Positions 11,622 to 23,890 of a stretch of 64,000 bases of DNA are shown one piece after another. The first letter of the stretch is position 1; each line of letters opens with the position of its first letter. The notes below the pieces were generated by a model. That model searched no databases. It was not told the DNA's origin and saw only the letters and a program-made list of their open reading frames with translations. Both the position numbers and the translations under genes were made by a program. This DNA is from Hypholoma sublateritium FD-334 SS-4 (taxonomy: Eukaryota; Basidiomycota; Agaricomycetes; Agaricales; Strophariaceae): contig KN817546.1 in assembly GCA_000827495.1 (NCBI GenBank), positions 62,001-126,000 on the forward strand, read 5' to 3'.

Positions 11622-11895
11622 TCAATTGCTGGTGATAATTCAGTAGTTTTGGGTGTAATCAAAGTGGGCCATTAATAATGACTGGTTTGATACCGAGCCA
11701 GAACTTGCGTCTCCGAGTTCAAGTAGGTCATGAAAGGAGACGAAGTCAAGATCAACTTCATCAAGTGCTAAGCGCGCTCAAGTCAGTGCACGTGAATTGT
11801 CATCAGTACGAAGATTATCATTCTGTTGTCCATAGCATTGTCATATTTAAATAAATACAGAGTACCCGTACGCACATCCTACTCCCACTCTGGCC

Positions 11896-13375
11896 TCAAT
11901 GTCTGAATTCGTGTTTGATACTCAAGAGCATATCCTTTGTTGTTTTCTTGGGCTTCCACCCAATCGCTCTGGCACGGTCGGCGCGACATCGGGAGTTCGA
12001 TCCCAAGCTTGTCCCGTTAGGAAAATATTTCTGACATTCTTGTTCAGTAAAAGGCGTGGGTGTTGCATCCTTCGTCTTTCCGTGCGCCAGCATTACCTTC
12101 CCGATCTCCTCCCCAACTGAGTATAGTGTGTGCTCTCCGTTTTCGCAAAAGTAATATCCCTCCGCGCCGTGCCCAAAGTGCGCGTTCGGCAGGGCCGTCC
12201 GTGGCCTGTGTCCATGCTCGTCGCCGGCGTGAGGAATAATGGAGTCAATGATAAGGATGTATAGCTCAGCGACTATTTTAAATGTTACTATTTGAATTCA
12301 ATTACTCGTATGTGAATAGGATTTACTCACCGTCATGGATACTGACATTAGGCCAGATGTTCTTTCCCTCACCCACCATTCCCGCTCTACCGCGCTCTTG
12401 GCTTACCGAAACGAGTGTCGGGATTTGCTGGGAGTGTTTATTCTGCAGACCCGTATCGACCAGGGACCCCGAGGCGATGCCCCAGATAGTGCTGGGGAGG
12501 ATGATATAGCTCTTGACATAGCCTAATATTTGATGGACGTGAAAAATCTCGAGTGTAAGTGTGCATCAATTCGATATACTCGGCCAGACTTGCCTTCCTT
12601 ATCAGCATTGGTCACTGTTATGTCCACCGAGCGATGGGGCTGAGTGACGGGCAGGGATTCGATCTGCTTGATGTTGAGATCTGAATAGATAATGTCCGTG
12701 GCGTACATTCCTTGGGCATCATCACTTAGAACACCTGGTATTGATGAGCTCAAAATTAGAGGCGCATCATTCTAATGTGCTAACTTCGCACCTGTTCCGG
12801 ACTAACAACAAATTCAGAAGAGGCGGTAGAGTAGCAAAGGAGAGAGATGAAGAAATATAACGCACAGTGTGGATGAGCGAGGGCACCTTCCCCGTCTTCT
12901 CGTGTCGATCTTTTAGGCCCTGTAGAATGGCCTTCGCTGCCTCTTCGTCATCAGCGTCTGCCTACATAAGTATACCATCAGATATTTGGAGGATATACAT
13001 CAGACGCGCCGTCCAAGTTGTAAGAGGGAGGAACTGACACAAGCAATGGCAAGATCTGCGTCGGCGGCGAGCTCGCGGAGGAGCCCCAGGTTTGCGTTAG
13101 ATCCGAGCACAGCCCGAATTCCCATCGACCGGAACAGCGATACCTGCTCGCTCTTGCGCACGAGTACCGTCACCCGGAACGTGTCCGAGCGTGGATGCGA
13201 GAGCAGGCGGGTGAGCACGCTGCCGCCGATGTAGCCTGCGGAGGATCATGTTAAGCTGTCAGTGCGAGAGCGACAGGAGTTTGTGCGTCGCCCATGCGTA
13301 GAGAGTGCGGTGCGTACCAGTAGCGCCGGTGAGAAAAACATGCGTGGTTATGGCTTGATGGATGTGTTGTGGCAT
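11896..13375 (-). CDS. NAD(P)-binding Rossmann protein, NmrA/atypical epimerase type
   Basis: ATG at 13375 gives MPQHIHQAITTHVFLTGATG, so the Rossmann motif TGATGYIGG starts about residue 15; GG is completed across an intron. Then VLTRLLSHPRSDTFRVTVLV, a typical beta2 dinucleotide region, and LGSNANLGLLRELAADADLA. Later exons give LIHTSGTGVLSDDAQGMYA, ITVTNADKEGKSGRVYRID, YIILPSTIWGIASGSLVDTG, WPNVSIHDVAELYILIIDS, HGHRPRTALPNAHFGHGAEG and the end AIGWKPKKTTKDMLLSIKHE. IHTSGTG and the later HDVAELY block are as in nucleoside-diphosphate-sugar epimerase-like/NmrA proteins of fungi. The classic YxxxK pair is not obvious. Inference: an NAD(P)H-dependent reductase or a redox sensor, cytosolic (no signal peptide). 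Substrate unknown. Confidence 0.8.
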
Positions 13376-15243
13376 TATGGGCGAGGATCAAGCAGCTCTT
13401 GTACGCTGATCAGTAAGCCCGGCGACTTTACGCGCAAGTGTCAACCAAGTGTCAACATGAATATTTTGAGAAAGATGGTGTTGTGTATTGATATCTGCGA
13501 TGACGCCTCAGTGGAAGAAATCTAAGACCATTTTGAAGGAACCGGTCCAAAGACGCTTCTGGGAGCGAGCAACTGCATAAATCAACCAGCGGAACGTGCA
13601 GAAGGAGAGACCCAGAGAAAGTTGATCAGATAAGACTAGATCCACGCGAGTTTATAAATAACCACCATGCACTTGGCGCCTCGCCTCGCCTCGCTTGGCC
13701 TCCGTCATTTCTCATCTTTCTGCTCAACTTGACGTCCGGGTCCGTGTGGGCGTTGTATGGGCGTCTATGGGTGTGCCTCGACCGACTACGATTTGGTCCT
13801 GCAGCTGCCTGAAACAGTGAAAAGCCGTATATCATCTCAGGATGTGCATCATTTCCATCACTTTGGTAAGTAAGTTTGTTTGGACATTGGACAATGCGTT
13901 ATTCATAATCGCGCGAGTATAAGGGTGTAATAGGGTGCTGATTCTAGCGTAGGAGCAGTAGTTCTTTGTCTCCACAAATGCTCCTGTAACCATAGGTACA
14001 TGGAGTGGTTTCTAATTCCGTGAACAAACATCCTGGAGCCAATGTAGAGGCTTAGTCGGAAGTCTAGGGCAGAGTTATGACCGGCAGATAGTATATTGAT
14101 CGTAAATGTCTGCATGGCACGCGCGAACTGGTGGCGCTACAATTTCCTATACGGCCTGACGTAGATGAGAGCGGCGGGCCATGACGGCCTACCAGAAGAC
14201 AGTGGGCGCCTATTGTGGGCCAGTCGAGACGCAAGCAATAGTGACGCGTTGCTATATTCCTGGGATATTTTTGTAAGACGGCGCATAGGCAGTGGCGAGT
14301 TCCTTATAAACGCCGTAGACTAGAGAAAAGATGGCCGAAATGAGGGATAATTGTTGTCTTAGTCTCCGCAGAGACAATGATTCATTACAATCATCTCAGC
14401 TCTAACCCCAGGAGTCTGTCCAAGCAACGGTATTGCAGATGAAATGACATATTAGGAATGGAGGCTCCAGTAGGATGAACATATTATCATGGCAGACGAT
14501 AGGGCAGGCCAGGCGGGTCGAGCACCGAGTGAGTTGGTTTTCAGAAAAAGCGCGTGATGTTGTTGAGTTGGCGTGATATGATTGTCAAGAAAAGTTTCTC
14601 GTTTCGGAGATGTCGCGCGTAAAAGTATGCAGTAGAGCCCACCAGAGAGCGAATAAGGCAAACATCATATATTGTGAGTATCTTCCACCGACAAACGCGT
14701 TGTTTCCAACAGGCAGAAAGACTGATCAGAGATATGGCGCGAAGTGAAGTTGAAGTGAAGTAGGAGGTGACTTATTCTTGACGATGGGTTTCCCAGCCTG
14801 TGGCGGCTTAGGCAGTGGATATATATGCGGTGGCGAGACCGCAGATATCATGAGGAGGCGATGTGAGGATCGGTAAAAGCGGAAGAGATGAAACGCGGGG
14901 AGCGGTACGAAACGTGGTCCCACGGTAGTCACATGTGTGACAGGTAGTGTCTTCTGGGTAATTCGGAGGGGTTGTTGTTGACAACGAACGTCGCAGTTCT
15001 GCCCAACGGCGGGTTCGCTCTCTTGTCCTCGTCCGTCCCAGCTGCATGTGCCCCGCCTTCTAGCTAGTAAGTATTTTTGCCCAAATGCACGGTTACATAG
15101 CCTTGCTGACAGCATCATCCAAAATCCATCACTCCTTCCATTCAACCCTGCCTCCTTGCGACATTTTAGTTCATCAGCTACTTTTCGCTCTTTACCATTC
15201 TTACATTCTTTACCTCCGATCATCCTCCTTCCTTCCCCCCACT
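13376..15243. other. Divergent intergenic region
   Basis: About 1.87 kb between two genes pointing away from each other, so it should hold both promoters. The last 100 nt before 15244 on the plus strand are pyrimidine-rich (cctccgatcatcctccttcc), typical of fungal leaders. No conserved coding signal in any frame. Confidence 0.5.
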
Positions 15244-16611
15244 ATGGTCGCCCATCTTCGTCTCGCTCGAGTCGCCAAGAGGCAAATTACCTCGGATCCC
15301 ACGGCAGCTGTACCCACTGGTGCAGGTATCGTCGACAGCACCACTGCTGTGAACACAGCGGTCGCTGCCGACGCTTCCTCCCTCGCTTTTGATAACTCTA
15401 TATCAGGTGGTTCTTCCCCGACTGCTCCCAACCCGGTGCCAACGGCGTCTGGTCTGACGATCACTACTTCGTTAACCACTTCCCCCACATCAACCCTGCC
15501 TGCTACCACTACCACCCCAGAGGCCGCTAGTGCAGCGTCAAAGACTATAGCGTTGAGCACAGTTGTTGGCACATGCGTTGGGGCCTTCATAGGCGCAAGC
15601 GCGCTCATTATTTTCGGGCTCTGGATCTACAGGCGTTATTCTCGATCGCTCAAGCAACGAACAAGGGGTCCTCTCGCCCATCCTCGCAATAAGGTTGCCG
15701 AACAGCAGAGGCGCCAGTCCAAACGCGAGCCTTGGAAGCAACTCGAGGACGATGATGGGTCTGACAAATGGGAGAAAGTGTACCAGACCAAAGAGACCCG
15801 CGAAGTCGACCAGGTTGCGCCCATGGAAAAGCTCACCATGTTCAAGAAGACGGCCAGCATCCGCACTGCATACACTCACACAGACATGACCTTCGACTAC
15901 CCACAGTCCTACGGGGAATTTGATCCCAAGCTTGCCGAGACGCTAACAACAGGAGTGGCGCCAGTGCCCGGGCCCAGACCATTTATGGGACGGGAAGCAG
16001 CTACCGATGCTCCACAATCCTGGGACTCGGACAATACGGCCAGCAAATCCTTTTTGTCCGTTCATACTCAGATGGCTAGCGGTGCTATGTCCCCCACTTT
16101 GCATATGGCCATTCCCACCCCAACGCCCACAGCAACGCAAACCCATATATGGGAGTCCGCGGAGGTCGAACACCCAGAACAACAAGTTAACGACAACCGG
16201 CGAAGCGCCCACAATCCGTTCTTCAGCGCCCGGGATGTGGACCCGCGCCCACGCTCCCGGTCGAATTCGGTGACTCAATCGCCGAAGGCGAAGGGCAAGG
16301 AACGTATGCGTTACTCGGAAGATCCTTTCGATGACATGAACGAACAAATGCCCCCGCCGAAATTCATTCAACATCTGGCAACGTCGTCGTCGTCGTCGAC
16401 AGAGAGCAAAGAAAAGGCTCTCCAGTCGCTCATTGCCGCGCTGGATATCTCAGAGGACGAAGCGCGCAGCCGCTTGCGCATCGCTTCGATGCAGCCCTCT
16501 TTCATCTCAGGCATTTCGGGCATTTCCTCAGTTAGTCCGGATGAGGAGGACGTGACTAAAGAGTTCCCGCTACCTCCATCACGGAGCGACGGCTCGAGCC
16601 AGTACCCTTAA
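15244..16611 (+). CDS. Single-pass membrane protein with Ser/Thr-rich outer region
   Basis: The frame is open further upstream, but the ATG at 15244 (MVAHLRLARVAKRQ) follows a pyrimidine-rich leader and starts a plausible protein of about 455 residues without introns. Residues about 20-95 are rich in Thr, Ser and Ala (TSLTTSPTSTLPATTTT), as in O-glycosylated outer domains. One membrane helix follows (VVGTCVGAFIGASALIIFGL), then basic IYRRYSRSLKQRTRG. The cytoplasmic tail is long, polar and apparently disordered, with a Ser run encoded by TCG repeats near 16386 and a short acidic end. No enzyme motif seen. Layout resembles the SH3-bearing protein at 6827-7826 and cell-wall sensor-like proteins. 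Inference: surface sensor or scaffold; function not known. Confidence 0.75.
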   Translation: MVAHLRLARVAKRQITSDPTAAVPTGAGIVDSTTAVNTAVAADASSLAFDNSISGGSSPTAPNPVPTASGLTITTSLTTSPTSTLPATTTTPEAASAASKTIALSTVVGTCVGAFIGASALIIFGLWIYRRYSRSLKQRTRGPLAHPRNKVAEQQRRQSKREPWKQLEDDDGSDKWEKVYQTKETREVDQVAPMEKLTMFKKTASIRTAYTHTDMTFDYPQSYGEFDPKLAETLTTGVAPVPGPRPFMGREAATDAPQSWDSDNTASKSFLSVHTQMASGAMSPTLHMAIPTPTPTATQTHIWESAEVEHPEQQVNDNRRSAHNPFFSARDVDPRPRSRSNSVTQSPKAKGKERMRYSEDPFDDMNEQMPPPKFIQHLATSSSSSTESKEKALQSLIAALDISEDEARSRLRIASMQPSFISGISGISSVSPDEEDVTKEFPLPPSRSDGSSQYP

Positions 16612-19608
16612 ACGCCCGCCACCCCGCTGTTCACCGGAGCAACCTAAGCCCTTCCCTATCTCCTATACTATAATTCGCAACCCTATTCTTCATCACATCT
16701 CTACAGCTCGCTACTTCACAGGACTCAACCACCCCATCACCTCACCCGATTTCTCGTCTATTATGCTTTTCGAAGCCTCGTTTTGGTCTAATTCTTCAGG
16801 CTGGCTTGCCCTACATGACTCTGGGAGTTCGACATGACTCTGGGAGTGCGACATGACCCCCCGTGCCGACCCGCTTTCGTCTCATCCTCTCCGCCGTTGC
16901 CACTGTCCGCCGGGACGTACATCGATGACACGATGATGGGCAGGGCCTGTACATTTAGCAACTCGCATAACGCAGCCGCGCATACATGCATGCCTATTCT
17001 TATCTGCTATCTTTTTTGCTTCGTCGCGCCTGGCCGCCATGCGCTCCGCTGCGCGTTGTCGTATATTCTCCTTGCCGCTGCATTCGCCGTCCCTTTATCG
17101 CCGCGCCGCGGTCTATCTATTCCTTGTTCTTGTTCCCGTTTTGCCACCTGTATAAGCGCTGCCAGCCACATTTTTTTGCGGGAGCTTAAGCTGCCGCTGG
17201 CTGGCGCGCGTAGTTATATCCCTTCCGCACCTGTCCTCGGATATTCTACTCCGATGCAGCAAATGCACACACCCAATTGAAACTGTATCGCGTTTGAAAG
17301 CCCCACTGGTAAAAAAAACATGAGTGTAGTGGTAAGTTGTTTCACTCCGCATACTTTATGTTGGCGAGGCATAACATTTCTATTAGTGCCTTACTGACAC
17401 CACAGCCCAGTCATTTTCGTTTACTAGGACAGATGGAGTCGACCGCTGGCGCACATGCACGCCTGCTATTGTTTGACATTACATGTCCGGCGCTGGTGGG
17501 GATTTGGACTGTGGTTGTTACTACAGAACCTCAAAGCCCCAAGGCGCTATGAAACTGTCCTTAAGGCGTCCATCCCAGTCTGAGCCGCTGGGCCTTTGCG
17601 GCATGTCCAGGGTCTATGTAAGCGAGCGTCGCTGAGATGTCTCGCACCGATATCGCCGACACTTGACAGTTCGCGGAGAGATAGGCGGCAGAGACTGAAA
17701 ATATCACGCCGGCTGCGGCTGGCAGCATCTCCCTTGCAATTTCGGGGCAGCGGGAGCTGGTCCGCGCAGGCGTCCACTCAAGTACGCGCGGAACCTCTGC
17801 ACATTGACAATGCAATCGTGCTTTGCCTGGACTCGACGGGAGGGGGGCGCGGCCGATGAAACGTGCGCCATATGGCGCCTTCGCGCGCTGACCTGCGCTG
17901 ACGGGCGGAATGGATGATGCGAGTTGGATCCCATCAGTGATGATATCAGCATGTCCTCTGAAAAAAGGCAGCAGTGTCGATAGCGTAGGGCGTAGGGCAC
18001 GCCGTCAATCTTGCGTTTTACAGATTGGAAGCCCGAGCGGAGTCCCGGGGTGATTCACAAGTGGGCAGATAGCCCTGGAATATGTATGCGCCAGAAATTG
18101 CTCGATGTGTATCGACGTTGCAGCCCGCGCAGGATTTCGCGGATAAACTGTTCAAAAGGCGAGCCCAGAGCGGGTCCAGATACTTTAGTGATAGCGGCCA
18201 ACATCGATTATTTGCCAGTATTTTCGCCGTGTGCTTCTCCCTTTCAGCATGTTGCTGGTTGCGTCGATTGGGTGTATGTATGTAGAAGGTACGTGAAGAT
18301 CTTGAGCAGGGCGAATAGTACATGGGCCTAATATTGAGATTAATGAAGTCCCCGCGATCGAATATCCCCGGACCAAGGGTAACATGCCTCCCGGCCCTGT
18401 TCATTTAAGTTTCCGAAAAACGCCTAGATATGCCTGGACGCTAATTATGCGCCTCTGGGATCGAGTCAAATCGAGACGTAGTACACAGTTCTAGTAATGT
18501 ACCGGATTTTTGTGGCAGTGCACTGAAGTATTGGGGTCGGTAGACAGAGATTACGTAGGGCTTATGAGAAGTCTGAGTGCACACCGGTGAGGAGTTTGTC
18601 GATGGGAAGTGCTCCGCAGGCCGCAAGGACAATGGATCATGATGCTGCCAGTCAGCTCAGCTTTTACAACATTAGCAAGACAGACAGATCTACCGTGTCC
18701 AAAGAGTACAAAGCACGTCCATCCAAAACGCGACGCGACAAACTTGCAAGTTTAGAGGCGGTGTCCGGTTATTGGTAGACCGCGGCGCGAGATGAACCTG
18801 TAAATAGACGCGTTCCCAGTGCCAGAGCAGAGCGCATTGTCGTCATCGAAGCATATCGTTGCACCGCATCCTTAAGCATAACATGATCAGCGGCCTCCGA
18901 CAGAAAACCTCCGACGGAAGGTTGGTTAGGCTATACAGCAAGCCATAGGTTCAGCTGAGCCCTGAGCGCTAGATTTCCGAAGGGAAAGGATGTATCCCAG
19001 TGGCGGTGTGCACACTGATAACACACCAGTTTGCAGTGAATATAGTGGGAGAGGTCAGGAAGATATAGCTATGTGAGGACACATTGAAAGATGGGACCCG
19101 AGGCTGTATCTGCATTCGGGGATTTGCACATCGTTGCAATGAGGTTTTTTCTTTTTTTGAAAAGGAGTGGATGAACATCGTGGGAAATACCCAAAGGGTA
19201 AGATTTGCCTCCGCTTAGTAATTGGTCCCTCTCTGGTTATAACCGGACGGCTCGATCGCGATCAGGCAGCATAGTGTACCCCTGTACCCTCTTTCCTCCG
19301 GTCTCAAGGGCAGCCGCGAACACTGGCAGATATTTAACATATATATCACCTCCACCTCTGGATTCGCCTTCTGCACATTCCCGGCCGGTACGTGCTCCAC
19401 CCTGATCGGAATACGACGCTTGATTAAGGCCTAAACATCCCTTTTGTCCTCGACTACATCCACCGTACAGATAACATATCGCCTGCCTCGCCTGTCTACC
19501 TTAGCTGGTTCGAAGTCTTGAAGATTTTCTGTCATCTGCTGTACCGAGCGCGCGAGGCCATCTGTCCACACGTTCATTCAACTTCGGGGAATCTGACGAC
19601 TAAGCACG
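16612..19608. other. 3-kb stretch without a supported gene, upstream of the transcription factor
   Basis: Frames up to about 150 codons exist (for example 16834-17280 plus) but show no motif, no intron logic and biased composition. I see no tRNA or known RNA gene. A short tandem duplication lies at 16814-16851. The last 170 nt are pyrimidine-rich with many TCTACC/TTCATC-like tracts, so the promoter of the downstream regulator is probably here. The rest could be regulatory, a non-coding transcript or decayed mobile DNA. Confidence 0.5.
16814..16851 (+). repeat. Tandem 19-bp duplication
   Basis: CATGACTCTGGGAGTTCGA is followed directly by CATGACTCTGGGAGTGCGA, with one mismatch. It lies about 200 nt beyond the stop of the membrane-protein gene, probably in its 3' flank. 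Confidence 0.8.
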
Positions 19609-22600
19609 ATGTCCAGTCAGTATAACGGAGGCCACTGGAACCAGAACCAGATGAACTTTGCTCCCCTTCATCTTGAGGAGGAGTATCAGTTCAATCCCAT
19701 CTCTGTGTCGGGAAACGATTCTCACCAGCAACTGCTCGACGGACAGCCATCGTACGGATCTGAAGCTTATCAGTATTCACAGCAGCAGCTGCCTCCAAAC
19801 CCCAACAATTCCACTCTTCATAACCCATATACCCCTCCAGTTAGTAATCAACAACATCATCCGCGCACGGTGCCCTCCCAACACCCTCAGGGCAATATCA
19901 ATCCAGGATATGCCCATAATGTCTATGCACAGCAGCAACGCACACTTCCAGCAGCAGAGGGAGGGATACCTTATCGCACCAATCCCGCGACCTTCAATCT
20001 ACCTGCACATGTACAGGGAATCGAAGCCTCTGCCGTCCAGCAAGCAACCCTAACGCCGAACACATTCACTCAAGCACTTCCACACGAAGGCTTTCCCCGG
20101 GCTTCTACTTCTACCCATCAGCATGAAGAATATTATGAAAGGCCTCCAGAAGCGCCGTCCTCGGGTAAAAGACCCCGTTTCCAGTTCAACGAGCAGGATG
20201 ATCAAGAAGGTGATCTCACCCAAGAACAAAAAGACGCCAACAAGTCCAAATTGTGGGCCACATATCCGTGACATCGATCGGCACTATACTGATTAACTTT
20301 AGGTCTCGCGCCTGCGCTCGGTGTAAAAATCTTAAAGTCCGTTGCGAAGCAAAGACCGAAACAGAGCCATGCAAGCGCTGCTTCAACGGAGGGCACGAAT
20401 GTGTGATCCCTGGAAGAAAGATCCGGCGCACACCTCCGTGAGGGATTCAACATCTAAAATTGGGCTACGCGCTGACTACCGTGTCATACATTCCAGCAAA
20501 CGCGAGTATCTGCTGAGCCAGATACAGAGCCAAGCCGCTGAAATCGAGAGGCTGATGCAAGAGCTGGAAAAGGTGTCGGCGGCCTCGGCCTCGGCCAGCC
20601 CCCAGGTTAAATCGATGGCCCAGCTCATGTCACCGGTCCTTTCGCCGTCTACCACGCCTCCGCATGCATACTTTTCGGAGCTGCATGCCGCCGGCGTTGA
20701 TGACCTTAGCTACAGCAATGCCGCCGGCGTGAACGGCAGCAACGCGCTCCTGAACAAAGCCGTAGAGGACTGGATCGCGAAAGCGCGCGAGAGCTTACAT
20801 GAATTCGGCACCTTCATCGGCATCGGCGGCGCGGGCATGCCAAAGAGCTATCTTGTCGAAGACTCCGATTCCGACGACGACGAGTTTGTCGACGTCCAGG
20901 AGGAACTCGATGAGGGGCAGTTAGGCGGCCCCGACGACCGATATGGGCTTGCCGTGCAGGATCCCAGCGGCGAGGGCACTGCGATCCGCGAAGGCGCCGC
21001 GTCCCAAAAACATCTCCGCCATCATTCCTCGAATTCTAGTATCGGAACTGTTGGCACGGAAATGACAGGCGTCACCACCGGCACGAGCGGTACTGCTGGG
21101 ACTAATACTGTCCCTCGCCCTAAAAAGGGGAACGAGAATTTTGCGAGGCCGGCCAACTTACCAGTAGAAGCCTCACCATTTGGACTGTTCGGAAAACTCA
21201 GCTTGAAGGCGGGCCCTAAGAGTAGAGCAAGCAGCGCCGAGCCCGAGGATCATGACGGCTCTGGAATTGCGAACGACAATTTCTTCAAGCCAAGTGAGTA
21301 TGGTAGACCAGCTGCGCTGCCGCGTACTTACTAGATTTGATAGCTCCGGCGCCGAATGCTTTGGGTCGCAGACTGGAGAGTGCACAACACCAAGCGCCCA
21401 CCATTCTTACTCGTGGGATTGTATCTCCCGCAGAGGCTGAGAAATTATTCAAAATGTAAGCTTGTTCCTATCTGAATAATATATTCCCTGACTCGTATGT
21501 TCTAGTTTCTTTGACAATATGAACCTTTCTGTCTCGTTGCTGGACCCCGTTCTGTACACGGCGCAGCGCACATTCTACCGCAGCCCATTTCTTTTCACAG
21601 TCAGTGAGTATATGCGCTGGATAGCCGAGGTCTCTTGAGATGTCTGGCTGACTTTGCCAATAGTCTGCGCAATCGCATCCAGGTTCTACGCTGAGCGCTC
21701 AGATCTCTATGCTAAAGCTATGCATCATGCTCAGCTTGCAGCCGGAAATGCTCTGATAAGCGGAAACAAGAATGTCGAGATGTGCCAGGCTTACATCCTT
21801 CTGTCCTTGTATCCCGTCCCAGCGAGGAAGTGGGAAGATCAACGCAGCTGGCTGTACCTCGGTCTTGCCATCCGGTTCGTTTTCCTTTTTGCGCGTCGAC
21901 GAGATGACTGAAAATGCCCAGAACTGCGACGGACTTGAACTTGCATCTTCCGACGACGGCCAAGCCTCTCAACGAGAACCATGCGCGCGAGATGCTCAAT
22001 CGCACACGAGTGTGGCTCAACTGCTTGAATCTCGATCGCTCGACTGGTTCACAATACGGAAAGCCGCCTATTATCAGCTCTGCGGACTACATTGCCAACC
22101 ACTCCCAGGACTGGTGGGAGAGCTCGCAATATAACTTGACCAACTTCGACATCCACATATGTGCATATAACGCTGAGTTGAAGGTCATGTCTGCGTTCAT
22201 TGCGAAGATCAACAGCAACCCAGACCACCCCACGGGCTTGAACAAGGTATATACATCCACCCTTGCAATCCCCCTCCGGATTTATTGAAATATTATTTTC
22301 TGAAAGAACGTCGACTTTGAGCGAATTGCCACTGAAACCGATGACGAACTCAAAATTCTCATGGACCACTGGTTCTCGAGGATTGCAAAAACAGATCTGA
22401 ACGACCCGCAAAATTGTTTCCGAACGGGTCTACTGCGATTGGCGTATAGTTACTCGAGACTGGTAGCACTTTCATATGGCTTCCAGCATGCATTTGGCAA
22501 GGTCGACGATGTCGATGAAAATCCATTCTTGATGCGGGTACGTTTTTTAGCGGCATAAATCGCTTGATCGCTTAGCTCATGCTTTTGTCTTGACTTCTAG

Positions 22601-23568
22601 TGCTTGAAAGCGGCCTCTGATGTAGTGGATGCTGTCGTTCATGATATCTGCCGTCCTACGCAATGTACGTGACTGTATGATGCACCCGGAATGACAATGC
22701 TCAAGGCTGCAATGTCAGTGCACTTTTTCCGACATGGGCCGGAAGCGCAGAGCGTCTTCGTCACATTTGCTTCCGCATTCTTGGTGAAGGTGGGTTGCAC
22801 TCCCTTATTCCCAGTGTCATACGCTCATAATATGGATAGCTCTTGCAACCGAGATTTGCGAGCTACCTCACGCAGGACACACGCGTGGAAATACGCACCC
22901 TCGTGCAAAAGGTCATCGATCTTCTGGGATCGCCCGAAGTGGCGATCGACGACCGTCATGGACCTAAACTGTACTCCCGTTTCCTGGAAAAACTTATGGC
23001 GAGGCCGATGGCCAGGTTGGATCCGTTGTCACCCGCGTCGGCCAGCACCGCAGCCTTGCCTCGTCAACGCCGGCCCCCGAGGACCTCTACAATGAACACC
23101 CCCGAGCCCGCGCCAAACTCCTTCGGAGCCCACGTGTACAATCATCCCTCGCCTACGACGAGCCACTCGCTGTCGCCGCCGCCCACCGAATCCGCGTTGT
23201 CGTTCGAGAGCTTCGCGCCAAACGGACCTACGGATCCGTTTGCGCTTGAGACCGCCGCAACACTTGCGGCGAACAATGTCGACGGACCAGGCGTCGACAG
23301 CTTGATGACGGGAAATTTCTTCTCGCCTCCCTTGCCGTTCGACAACGCCATTGTGCAGAGTATGCAATCTCTCACGGATCCTAGTGGCTGGCAAGACATC
23401 TCACTGCCGGGTAAGTGACATTGAATATCAATATCAAGAATCATAACTGATGCAGACACTTGTTTTAAAGGCTTTGACTGGATGGCGCAATTCCAGCGGA
23501 ACCTTGGTCTTGACATCAATGAAATGTACGAACAAAATATGGATTATCTGACTGGGCCGCCGAGTTAG
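19609..23568 (+). CDS. Zn(II)2Cys6 transcription factor with fungal-specific middle domain (PriB-like)
   Basis: ATG at 19609 opens a Gln/Asn/Pro-rich N-terminus (about 220 residues, MSSQYNGGHWNQNQMNF). After an intron comes SRACARCKNLKVRC with spacing C-x2-C-x6-C-x8-C-x2-C-x6-C, a complete binuclear zinc cluster, ending HECVIPGRKIRRTPP. Another intron leads to KREYLLSQIQSQAAEIERLM, a short coiled coil for dimerisation. An acidic Ser-rich linker follows, then the fungal_trans region (LTRGIVSPAEAEKLF, LLDPVLYTAQRTFYRSPFL, QAYILLSLYPVPARKWEDQR, MATDLNLHLP, RTRVWLNCLNLDRS). The end is FDWMAQFQRNLGLDINEMY, stop at 23568. At least nine introns. The zinc cluster plus the following segment recall the Lentinula PriB family (recollection). 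Nuclear DNA-binding regulator; whether it controls the nearby lipid genes is only a guess. Confidence 0.9.
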
Positions 23569-23890
23569 TGTGCTTTTTTTCTTGGTGGCTCTGACTTCGG
23601 CCCATTTATCTTCATCTCCCCCCTCATCTATGTATCTGGAATTTTGGTCTTAAATATCTCCCCACTTTGTCGTCATGTTTTGTGCGCTTTTTTGATCTAT
23701 GCGTCTCAAATGCATTCTGAATGAGCTCCATGTCAGAGATGGCTTGTCAAATGTAATACTAGAACAATAAATGATTTTAATCTTCGTTCGCCACTCCTGT
23801 TCAAAGCAGAGTATCTCCCATTATACATATATATTATACACGCAGCACTATTGGATACATTCGCCAAGAAGTGCAATAGGCTGGCTACTC

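Noticed and set aside
15210..15879. Minus-strand frames of 113-132 codons
   Set aside because: Antisense shadows of the membrane-protein gene; no independent signal.
16834..17280. Plus-strand 148-codon frame
   Set aside because: Composition is Cys/Arg/Pro-heavy with no motif and no conserved pattern; likely chance in GC-rich DNA.
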